A stretch of 64,000 nt of DNA from a bacterium 1XD21-13 (lineage in GTDB: Bacteria; Bacillota; Clostridia; Lachnospirales; Lachnospiraceae): the NCBI GenBank assembly GCA_009917555.1, contig QZDX01000015.1:53876-117875 (forward strand). The letters run 5' to 3'. The translations under genes and the position numbers were made by a program. Below, in pieces: positions 57,975 through 64,000 of the stretch. The notes under the pieces were generated by a model. That model did not search any database and was not told the origin of the DNA. It saw only the letters and a program-made list of their open reading frames with translations. Positions within the stretch are counted from its first letter, which is position 1; the number at the start of each line of letters is the position of its first letter.

Positions 57975-58496
57975 TTACCCTCTCAGGCATTCCAAAATAG
58001 GCGCAATATATTTCTTATCTGAAATATCATAGGACCCGGAAATCATTCTTATCATTTCCTCCTCTGCTTCTGTTTTATCCTTTTTCGCCCGAAGCATTTT
58101 TATAAACATTTTCATCATAAGCTTGGAGGCTGCCGGCATTTTTTCATAGTTTAATCCGCCGGGACAGTAAAATACACTCACCCGTTCTAATTCAGATTCA
58201 TGAAAATTTCCTTTGAGCGCCAGCTCAATTTCCGGGCTGTCCACAGGGCTTGCCCCAACGCAAAATGCAATCAGCTTCTTATGGCCCCATTTGTCCAGAT
58301 TGCCCTTAAACCAGTTGATTTTACTTATCCTGCCCCCGCAGGCCCAGCCTCCAAAAATAATGGCTTCATAGGCGGTAAAATCTTTCTTTTTTGCAGCGCC
58401 TAACTCCAGACAATCTGCCCCGGCTGCCTCCGCTATCCACTGGGCATAGCGCTTTGTAAATCCTGTTTGGGAATAGTAAATTACGATTGTTTTCAT
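57975..58496 (-). CDS. Flavodoxin-domain protein
   Basis: A 173-residue protein starting MKTIVIYYSQTGFTKRYAQW, with the FMN phosphate loop SQTGFTKRYA, then AIIFGGWACGGRISKINWF and VFYCPGGLNYEKMP. It resembles HemG-type flavodoxin-domain proteins but lacks features to assign a partner. It lies 117 bp downstream of a MarR regulator on the same strand and is probably under its control. A menaquinone- or protoporphyrinogen-related role is possible but unproven. Confidence 0.85.
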   Translation of the reverse strand: MKTIVIYYSQTGFTKRYAQWIAEAAGADCLELGAAKKKDFTAYEAIIFGGWACGGRISKINWFKGNLDKWGHKKLIAFCVGASPVDSPEIELALKGNFHESELERVSVFYCPGGLNYEKMPAASKLMMKMFIKMLRAKKDKTEAEEEMIRMISGSYDISDKKYIAPILECLRG

Positions 58497-58613
58497 TACT
58501 AGAATCTCCTATCTTTTCATTTTTCCTTGTTTCTTTGCAGCTTTTCAAATACATTTACTGCTTACTGACGCTCCCTGCGCTGTTCTGTATCTCATGGCTG
58601 CTCTTTTACTCCA

Positions 58614-59105
58614 TCACACACGATTGCCAGCAGCGCTTTTTTCCAGATTTTCAATTCCTGCATACAGCTTTGATAAAAGGATGAAAAGTGTTTCGAGCTC
58701 TTTGTCTGTATAAACCTCAAAAAGACAGTTCAGTTCCTCCTGATATTTCAAAAAGTCATTTGCAAAATACTCGCTTACCTTTTCTGTGGGGCAGATGCAC
58801 ATGGCCCTTATATCCTGGGGACTTTGCTCAATTGTAATAAATCCCTTTTTCCTCAGAGCTTCCGCCAATTTTTTGATATTTTGCCTGGAGCAGCCCAGCA
58901 AATTTCCGAATTGGGTAAAGGTCAAGGGCTCCTTTGACTGCCTGACGATTGACAGCAGCATAAATTGCTTTAAGGACACCTGCGGAATGTGCTGATCAAA
59001 AAGCGTCTGCAGCTTATTTCCGGCAATAAATAACGTACTGAAAATAGCCTTTTTCTGATTTTCCGGGGAGCTTGAAAATTTTGTAATCAGGGTATCTAGA
59101 TTCAT
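58614..59105 (-). CDS. MarR-family regulator of redox locus
   Basis: A 163-residue winged helix-turn-helix protein: SLKQFMLLSIVRQSKEPLTF, TQFGNLLGCSRQNIKKLAEA (recognition helix) and LRKKGFITIEQSPQDIRAMC (wing). AAGGAG lies 7 bases before the ATG. Its promoter carries two matching palindromes, consistent with autorepression. EFR1 upstream and flavodoxin downstream suggest it controls redox genes. Confidence 0.87.
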   Translation of the reverse strand: MNLDTLITKFSSSPENQKKAIFSTLFIAGNKLQTLFDQHIPQVSLKQFMLLSIVRQSKEPLTFTQFGNLLGCSRQNIKKLAEALRKKGFITIEQSPQDIRAMCICPTEKVSEYFANDFLKYQEELNCLFEVYTDKELETLFILLSKLYAGIENLEKSAAGNRV

Positions 59106-59121
59106 TGGATTCTCCTTATAG

Positions 59122-59170
59122 GTAACTTGTTACGTTTTTTTATTATGACAACATGTTACCTATAAGTCAA
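59122..59170 (-). promoter_or_regulatory. marR promoter overlapped by two palindromic operators
   Basis: Minus strand: -35 TTGACT (59165-59170), 17-bp spacer, -10 CATAAT (59142-59147). One site GTAACATGTTGTC lies in the spacer (core AACATGTT, 59150-59157). A second, GTAAC-AA-GTTAC (59122-59133), lies downstream of the -10. The GTAAC half-sites are shared, so one dimeric regulator could bind both. Confidence 0.75.
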
Positions 59171-59258
59171 GATGAAAAATTGATTGATGAGATAAAATTC
59201 ATATGTTATAAGAAGCTTGCAAAAAACAGCAGGGCGCTACCCCCTGCTACCACTGTCA

Positions 59259-60005
59259 TCAAAGAAACAGCTCATTCTCCTTTCTCTGAGAGCACGCCTT
59301 TTTCAGCGCCAGAGCCGCAGCCGATACCATAGCGCCGTTGACCTTTCTTGCCTGGGAACGGCAAGCCTTTACACAGCGCATACAGGAAATGCATTTCTTT
59401 GAATCTGCCTGATAATCAACAATGTCAATGGCCTGTACCGGACATTTCTTTGCACACAGGCCGCACTTGATGCAGCTCTTGGTGGGCTTCGGCACCATTC
59501 CTGCGCCTCCAGCCTTTTTGTAGGGCCGGTTTCCCGGAATGGAGGCCGCCTCATGGGTCTTATCCTTAATCTGCTCCGTAAAGGCTTTCAGCTGCCTCTC
59601 GTCGGAGGCATCCGGCCTGCCGGAAGCATATTGCGGGAGAATTGAATGCTCTGCTATAGCGGCAACTCCGGCAATCACCTGGAAGCCGCACTCCTTTGCC
59701 GCATCCTCCATCTCTGCCAGGGTATCCTCATAGGCCCGGTTCCCGTATACGCACACAAGCGTGCACCTTGCACCATTTCCCTTTATCTCTTTTAATCTCT
59801 CTATGGCAACAGCGGGAGCCCTCCCTCCAAAGGACGGCATGGCAATCAAAACCATGTCCTCTCTTCCAATCTCATACCCGGAAAAGTCCTTTTCCCAATC
59901 GCTCAGATCGATTTTTACAATGGTCTCACCCAAATGCCTGCCTATGATATCGGCAGTTTTCTCCGTGCCTCCTGTGGGGCTGAATATAATTTCTACCACG
60001 TTCAT
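59259..60005 (-). CDS. EFR1-family flavodoxin-ferredoxin fusion
   Basis: A 248-residue protein starting MNVVEIIFSPTGGTEKTADI. Residues 1-150 are a flavodoxin-like domain (SPTGGTEKT phosphate loop, PSFGGRAPA). Residues 180-235 hold two 4Fe-4S motifs, CIKCGLCAKKCP and CISCMRCVKAC. EFR1 proteins are electron carriers common in anaerobic Firmicutes. ATG at 60005 follows CAGGAGG. It precedes the MarR regulator on the same strand. Confidence 0.9.
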   Translation of the reverse strand: MNVVEIIFSPTGGTEKTADIIGRHLGETIVKIDLSDWEKDFSGYEIGREDMVLIAMPSFGGRAPAVAIERLKEIKGNGARCTLVCVYGNRAYEDTLAEMEDAAKECGFQVIAGVAAIAEHSILPQYASGRPDASDERQLKAFTEQIKDKTHEAASIPGNRPYKKAGGAGMVPKPTKSCIKCGLCAKKCPVQAIDIVDYQADSKKCISCMRCVKACRSQARKVNGAMVSAAALALKKACSQRKENELFL

Positions 60006-60062
60006 GAATGATTTTCCTCCTGAAAATCTGCCGGCCACGTATTACACAATAATATTTATAAT

Positions 60063-60309
60063 TTATCTGCCTTTACAGTCATAAAAAATACACTTTACAT
60101 TCTGTTCAGCAAACCAGTTTGTTATTTCGCTTTTTACAGTATCCACATCCTCCAAAGGGAGCTTAAAATCTTCTAACCATATAATCATTGTTTTTTTTGG
60201 TTGGCGCAGATTCTATAATGGCTTTATAGCTCTTTTGTCCCTTTGTAATAGTTAATAAATGATTATACATAAAAATATACTTTTCAAGTTTAAACGTGTA
60301 ACCCAGCAT
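60063..60309 (-). pseudogene. Small hypothetical gene, frameshift in an A8 run
   Basis: From an ATG at 60309 (GAGAGGG just upstream) the frame reads MLGYTFKLEKYIFMYNHLL, TITKGQKSYKAIIESAPTKK and then leaves frame at an A8 run (plus-strand T8, 60191-60198). The next frame continues MIIWLEDFKLPLEDVDTVKS, EITNWFAEQNVKCIF, YDCKGR and stops at 60063. One base fewer gives an 81-residue protein. The beta-strand-rich small size would suit an immunity-type protein, but I do not recognise it. It follows another broken small gene by 21 bp. Confidence 0.6.
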
Positions 60310-60330
60310 ACCCTCTCCGCTTTAATTTGA

Positions 60331-60603
60331 TTATTTACCTTTTCTGAAACTTCCACTTCCACGATATGTAATAACAGTGCAAGTAAAACATTAGCCACAA
60401 TTTTTACATTTGATTACATGACTTATAACATCATCAATCCAATCTCCATTTATATCTTTTACTCTATCTATATCGCAGTCCTTTGATTCGAATAAAAAAC
60501 ATCTGCTATCTACTAAAGATTGTATATAATTTAGGCATTCAAGATACGCTTTAGGAGTAGGAAAGAAATCTCTTGTTCTTACTTTTTCACTTATTTCGCA
60601 CAT
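60331..60603 (-). pseudogene. Small CxxC-motif gene with premature ochre stop
   Basis: Starts MCEISEKVRTRDFFPTPKAY at 60603, with GAGGAGAGG upstream. It reaches CDIDRVKDINGDWIDDVISH and VIKCKNCG, then TAA at 60391-60393. The same frame stays open for 19 more codons (CFTCTVITYRGSGSFRKGK) to a second stop at 60331. The CKNCG-x-CFTC pattern makes a four-Cys knuckle only if the stop codon is read through as one residue, most simply Gln (CAA to TAA). Full length would be 90 residues. Function unknown. Confidence 0.65.
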
Positions 60604-60653
60604 AGCCTCTCCTCGTCAACTGCCAATTTGTATATTTAATTGTAACTGTTCAG

Positions 60654-61290
60654 GACACCCATTATCCAAAGATGAAATCTGGATTTCCTGAAATTGCTTT
60701 TTTGATTGCTTCATATGACTGCTCCGACCGTATTTAAAGCCACAGATAATGCCTGCAGATTCTCACCATACTGTACAGTTGCTTTCACATTCGTAGGAAA
60801 CGCCCCTTTTCTGGTATCTCCGTGAAGCATACAGATTGGAATCTCAAGCTGTTGATGCTCTGTCACATTAACCGTAACAACGGCATCAATGATATGGCGT
60901 CTTTCCGCAATACAGGCGGTTCCCTTGCACACTTTGTAATGAGGACATCCTTCACAGGCAGAGGGCATGTGTTTCACAATCTCATCAGGATCTGAAATGA
61001 CAGCCAGATGTGTTCCCTGATGACCGTCCTGCCCGCCGACCTTCTTCCCGGCAGATTTGCGTAAACTCTTTGGTGTGGGTTTCTTAAAACCGTCACTTGA
61101 AGGAGGCTTGGAACTTTTTTTAGAGTTCTTATTGAGTTGCTCTTTTAGTTCCTGAATGGTCTGATTGAGATTGGCGACAAGAGCCGTCTGTGCATCAAAC
61201 GATTGCTACAGCGAATTTAGGGCTGTAGTTAATGAATCAACCTGCATAAGCAGCTGTTCAATCATTTCGTCTTTTGTCAAAGAGACCAAC
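60654..61290 (-). pseudogene. IS66-family transposase remnant
   Basis: A degenerate TnpC. The N-terminal coiled coil (MIEQLLMQVDSLTTALNSL, then an amber stop at 61206-61208, then QSFDAQTALVANLNQTIQEL) leads to NKNSKKSSKPPSSDGFKKP, the typical IS66 linker. The zinc-binding and following region reads CEGCPHYKVCKGTACIAERR and FPTNVKATVQYGENLQALSV. It ends at ALNTVGAV (about 60711), where the DDE catalytic domain should begin. So there is one nonsense codon plus loss of the catalytic core. Terminal repeats were not found. Confidence 0.82.
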
Positions 61291-61636
61291 TTCTTTCGCT
61301 AGAATCTGATAACAATATTTTAGCGCAAAGTCAATAAAAAAGCTATTTGTTCGGGATTGCTCATTGGTCAAAATGACTGTGAATAAAGCCGTTATTTCAA
61401 GGTACAGGTGTTACTAAATCTATTCAAAAACCGATAAAAATCGGATTTGAAATGCAAAAATGATGAATTAAAATCGGTAATCCACAAAGATGGAAATAAC
61501 TGATTAATCATCGGTTGGTTATCCATCAACAAGAGACAAGTTGAGCGAAAACAAATTTTTTATTTTCTCTGTTTTTCACAAAAAGTCACATGGACTCTAT
61601 CAGGGGTTCTGAATAGTTACCTCCAAAATAATAAAC
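61291..61636. other. AT-rich non-coding gap beside the IS66 remnant
   Basis: About 345 bp with no supported gene. It contains several short repeats of ATCGG/CCGAT (for example CCGATAAAAATCGG near 61430) and probably includes leftover ends of the insertion sequence. Confidence 0.45.
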
Positions 61637-61656
61637 GGCAGTCACTTCCAACTGCC
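61637..61656 (-). terminator. Terminator after the toxin gene
   Basis: Minus strand: GGCAGT (61651-61656) pairs with ACTGCC (61637-61642) around an 8-nt loop, then GTTTATTATTTT. Confidence 0.6.
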
Positions 61657-61671
61657 ACTCATCCCTACCCA

Positions 61672-62013
61672 TCAATAATTTGAAAAATGAAAAACCTTGA
61701 CTTTCCGCAAAATCTCTTCCCAATTCATCAAATCTTTTATCACCCGCAATACATATACTTCTTCTTTTTCATCATCAATCATGTAAAATATCAAATACGA
61801 TTCAAACACTTTTTTATGTATCACATAGCCTCGATATCGAACTCCAGAATCCGAAAACTTAAACGGGAAATTTCCCACCTTCTTTACTTCTCGATTCAGA
61901 TTGTGATACAATTTTTCGGCCGCATCCGGATTACACAGCTCTAAGTGAATATATTTAACCAAACTAAAAATATCTTCTATGGCCTCGTCCGCCACCAGCA
62001 CCTTATAATTCAT
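61672..62013 (-). CDS. RelE/ParE-family toxin
   Basis: A 113-residue protein: MNYKVLVADEAIEDIFSLVK, YIHLELCNPDAAEKLYHNLN and later FSDSGVRYRGYVIHKKV and VYVLRVIKDLMNWEEIL. Helix-helix-sheet order and the YR..V..Y.IFY..D pattern fit RelE/ParE. It could be a ribosome-dependent mRNase or a gyrase inhibitor. Its start overlaps the antitoxin stop by 11 bp, so the two are coupled. Confidence 0.87.
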   Translation of the reverse strand: MNYKVLVADEAIEDIFSLVKYIHLELCNPDAAEKLYHNLNREVKKVGNFPFKFSDSGVRYRGYVIHKKVFESYLIFYMIDDEKEEVYVLRVIKDLMNWEEILRKVKVFHFSNY

Positions 62014-62167
62014 TTTCCATCCTGTCTCTAATTATCTGAAATGCCTCATCGACTGTATGCACTCTTCCAGCCTCAACATCATCAATCCCTTTATCCAGAT
62101 AAGAAAATAAGGTTTCTATTGCAATCTGATCACTCACGTTTTCAGTTGTCTTTGCTACCGCTTGCAT
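62003..62167 (-). CDS. Antitoxin of the RelE/ParE pair
   Basis: A 54-residue protein starting MQAVAKTTENVSDQIAIETL, with DVEAGRVHTVDEAFQIIRDR at the end. The ATG at 62167 is preferred over 62173, because AGGAGGT then has 7 bases of spacing. The short helical form with a VDEAF...R C-terminus is typical of antitoxins of this toxin family, where the tail binds the toxin. Antitoxin-first order. Confidence 0.82.
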   Translation of the reverse strand: MQAVAKTTENVSDQIAIETLFSYLDKGIDDVEAGRVHTVDEAFQIIRDRMENEL

Positions 62168-62272
62168 ATTCATACCTCCTCTCTTTTTATTATTGTACCT
62201 GATTCCTTGCGAAAAGTATACAATAACTTTTTCCATTTTTTGTTTCGAGGCAACTGTCTGAACAAATATCAT

Positions 62273-63400
62273 TTATGGATTACATTTCTTACAGGGATCA
62301 TACCCCATAGCAATCACATCGTCCCTGTTTCCAGAATAAAACTGTTTATTCTTTTCAGCCATCTGCTTTACACTTCCACAGGTAGGATAATGGAACTTCT
62401 TCGTATTTGTATTTAATATATAATCTGTACCAACCGGTGTGGGCTCCTGTTGTTCTACAGATTCTTGAGGTGCCGGCGTGCCAGGCTCATTCCCATTTTG
62501 TGTATCCGGATTATTGCCTTGCGATTCTGTCGGTTCCATCTCTGTAGATGCTAACGCACGTTCATCCATCTGACTGTTGCCAGTGGCATAATCTATGACA
62601 ATATCAGGCTGTACATTATATACAAATACATTAAAGCATATCCCGTCTCCTTCATCTTCTACAGACCAGCCCTCCATTAGAACACCATAGGCCAGAAGAT
62701 CATCCTCATCAAAAACAGGCGTTACCCTGTATAATACGTGGTTACCCGTTTCCTTCACATAATCAGCTGTCATATCCTCAAACGGGAGCATTCCCTGTAC
62801 ATTCAAATACCGGGTTCCGGTAATCAGATTCTTTTCATTTGCATTTTCTCCCGAAAGCTGATACCCAACCAAATGACACCTGTTATACAAATAGTTTCCA
62901 TCTACATTGTCATATTTTATGGTCTGCCACCCGGAAGGCTTTATCTCTCCAATGTCTCCACGTTCTTCCGTTGGCATAAGATCCGGTCCTATATTCGCAC
63001 AGGCAATTCCGCATCGTCCCAATTCATCCAGTTCTGAATAATATTCAAAGGATGTTGTCGGAAGATTGCTCTTCGTAAAAAAGGGAATATTATCGTTCAT
63101 TGCAACATAAAGTTCACCGGCATAGTCTGGAATATCAACAGCAGATTCCGGTTCAAAGCTGGTGACAATTTTATCTATAGAAAGGACTTCTTCTATCTGT
63201 TCTTCTGTAGGGTATTCCTCTTCCGTCTCGTCTATTGGTTCTTCTTCAGTTACCTGAATCTCCTCAACATCTAAATCTGGCTCTGTAGCAGCAGAACTTC
63301 CACAGGCTGAAACTGATAATACAACAGCAAATAAAAAGATTAATCGTAAAATTGTTTTATTGGTTATTACGCTTGTATATCTTTCGTGTGATTTTCTCAT
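62273..63400 (-). CDS. Lipoprotein DNA/RNA non-specific endonuclease with C-terminal Cys/His tail
   Basis: A 375-residue protein with a lipoprotein signal (LRLIFLFAVVLSVSACGSS, lipobox Cys near residue 37) and an acidic linker (about 45-85). The nuclease domain (105-270) has YNRCHLVGYQLSGENANEKN and NLITGTRYLNVQGM, the beta-beta-alpha-metal motif of NUC1/EndA-type enzymes. After a Thr/Pro/Gln-rich spacer, the last 45 residues (KKFHYPTCGSVKQMAEKN, GYDPCKKC) form an Ada-like metal-binding module. Predicted surface nuclease for DNA scavenging or uptake. The ATG at 63400 follows TTTGGAGG and overlaps the upstream gene by 44 bp. Confidence 0.88.
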   Translation of the reverse strand: MRKSHERYTSVITNKTILRLIFLFAVVLSVSACGSSAATEPDLDVEEIQVTEEEPIDETEEEYPTEEQIEEVLSIDKIVTSFEPESAVDIPDYAGELYVAMNDNIPFFTKSNLPTTSFEYYSELDELGRCGIACANIGPDLMPTEERGDIGEIKPSGWQTIKYDNVDGNYLYNRCHLVGYQLSGENANEKNLITGTRYLNVQGMLPFEDMTADYVKETGNHVLYRVTPVFDEDDLLAYGVLMEGWSVEDEGDGICFNVFVYNVQPDIVIDYATGNSQMDERALASTEMEPTESQGNNPDTQNGNEPGTPAPQESVEQQEPTPVGTDYILNTNTKKFHYPTCGSVKQMAEKNKQFYSGNRDDVIAMGYDPCKKCNP

Positions 63401-63770
63401 GTGAGTTTCCTCCAAATTCTTTTATTTCTGTAATTTCCCAATCTAGGTTTAAATCTATATCCAAGTAGGTATCTGCCGGATATGTCCGATTCCAGTAGTA
63501 AACAATCATAACCTCCAGCCTGTCTTCATATGGTTTCAATGGAATATTTTCTACAAAGCAGTAACTGTCTTTAGGGGCACATTCAAATAAGTCATCTTCT
63601 GCAACAATCCTATCTGAAACCGCACAAAAAAGTTTTGAGGAATATGTATTCATCCAGACTTTTCCTTCCGTAATGTCCAGCATATCTTTTAGAACAGCCT
63701 CGTCTCTGCTTTGTCGTCTATGATTAAACAGCATACCATTCTTATCATCTACACAGATAAAAATTGTCAT
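63357..63770 (-). CDS. Hypothetical protein coupled to the nuclease gene
   Basis: A 137-residue protein starting MTIFICVDDKNGMLFNHRRQ, then SRDEAVLKDMLDITEGKVWM, CFVENIPLKPYEDRLEVMIV and YYWNRTYPADTYLDIDL. It has no signal peptide and is alpha/beta in pattern. The C-terminal 15 codons overlap the nuclease start, so the pair is coupled. The same protein type occurs beside this nuclease in related Clostridia as far as I recall; function unknown. A cytoplasmic inhibitor or assembly factor for the nuclease is a guess. Confidence 0.7.
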   Translation of the reverse strand: MTIFICVDDKNGMLFNHRRQSRDEAVLKDMLDITEGKVWMNTYSSKLFCAVSDRIVAEDDLFECAPKDSYCFVENIPLKPYEDRLEVMIVYYWNRTYPADTYLDIDLNLDWEITEIKEFGGNSHEKITRKIYKRNNQ

Positions 63771-63867
63771 ATCCGGTCCTCTCCTCATGTCTATTTGTTT
63801 CATAAATTATATCACATCCCCATCTTTTATCCAATAAATTATACTGCTTAATTACATATCCATGAAG

Positions 63868-63901
63868 AAAAAGCCATATCTACAACTAGATACAGCTTTT
63901 T
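63868..63901 (-). terminator. Terminator of the gene at the right window edge
   Basis: Minus strand: AAAAAGC...TATCT-AGTTGT-AGATA...GCTTTTT stem (63868-63901), with a T-rich end, about 50 bp after the stop codon at 63950. Confidence 0.65.
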
Positions 63902-63949
63902 CTTGTTTCACATATATTCTTCTTTATATTTAACACTACTTTACAACTT

Positions 63950-64000
63950 TTAAGCTAAGCTGTTTCTCTTAGACATAGCCTTTGCAAAGCTTTGATAAGA
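63950..64000 (-). CDS. C-terminal end of an unidentified protein, 5' part outside window
   Basis: Sixteen codons and a stop read SYQSFAKAMSKRNSLA, running off the right edge. The frame is followed by a good terminator, which supports a real gene end. Too short to identify. Confidence 0.4.
   Translation of the reverse strand, partial: SYQSFAKAMSKRNSLA

Noticed and set aside
60654..60710. Stretch read as QSYEAIKKAISGNPDFIFG after the IS66 remnant
   Set aside because: It could be the transposase C-terminus after an internal deletion, but I could not match it to IS66 tails; left within the remnant without separate annotation.

Overview
The window looks like chromosomal DNA of a spore-forming, Gram-positive gut Clostridia, most likely Lachnospiraceae. 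Evidence: mutS-mutL-DUF6472 and miaA next to a methionine gamma-lyase-like gene, a cotJABC spore-coat operon, a Spo0A-type DNA-binding domain, AGGAGG-type ribosome-binding sites almost everywhere, TTG/GTG starts, and Clostridia families (DUF1292, DUF378, DUF5058, DUF4869, EFR1 ferredoxin, CarD). No rRNA, tRNA, CRISPR array or prophage is visible. About 60 genes are recognisable, most on the minus strand.

Layout. 1-13.4 kb: housekeeping block (PLP enzyme, miaA, metallophosphoesterase, mutL, mutS, pyruvate kinase, PHP phosphoesterase) with a small XRE regulator/membrane-protein operon inside it. 12.8-14.5 kb: a divergent sugar-isomerase/AraC pair, both broken. 14.5-20.8 kb: lipoprotein, lysA with divergent lysR, a solitary Spo0A-C-like protein, a hicAB toxin-antitoxin pair, an ABM monooxygenase and a HAD phosphatase. 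20.9-25 kb: GH1 6-phospho-beta-glucosidase, cotJABC and a GH25 lysozyme. 25-32 kb: FlxA-like protein, MarR/TauE, MBL hydrolase, DUF4143 ATPase and a LysR-esterase cassette of different base composition beside a transposase remnant. 32.4-36.7 kb: two-component system plus ABC exporter with three separate lesions. 37-48.5 kb: carbohydrate genes (glpK, galM, FGGY kinase), DUF1292, CarD, GH3 hexosaminidase and a DUF5058 transporter/M20 peptidase operon. 48.8-55.2 kb: MalY lyase, MATE pump overlapping a hybrid kinase, and a DUF4869/P-loop pair. 55.7-57.9 kb: a collapsed bgl operon whose RNA antiterminator target and terminator are still intact. 58-64 kb: flavodoxin/MarR/EFR1 redox genes, two broken small genes, an IS66 remnant, a RelE/ParE toxin-antitoxin pair and a lipoprotein nuclease operon.

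Three things stand out. First, gene decay is unusually dense: about a dozen loci carry frameshifts, premature stops or clean internal deletions, concentrated in carbohydrate, sensing and transport genes, while mutS and mutL look intact. Several frameshifts sit in short homopolymers and could be assembly errors; the nonsense codons and large in-gene deletions are harder to explain that way. Second, two non-coding palindromes are not explained by any gene: a roughly 105-bp imperfect palindrome present twice (plus a shortened copy), each time just upstream of a ribosome-binding site, and a single 222-bp near-perfect palindrome at 36.8-37.0 kb. Third, several promoters carry convincing palindromic operators (hicAB, two MarR loci) and one a textbook LicT/BglG antitermination site.

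All calls come from reading sequence and translations by eye; no database search was run.
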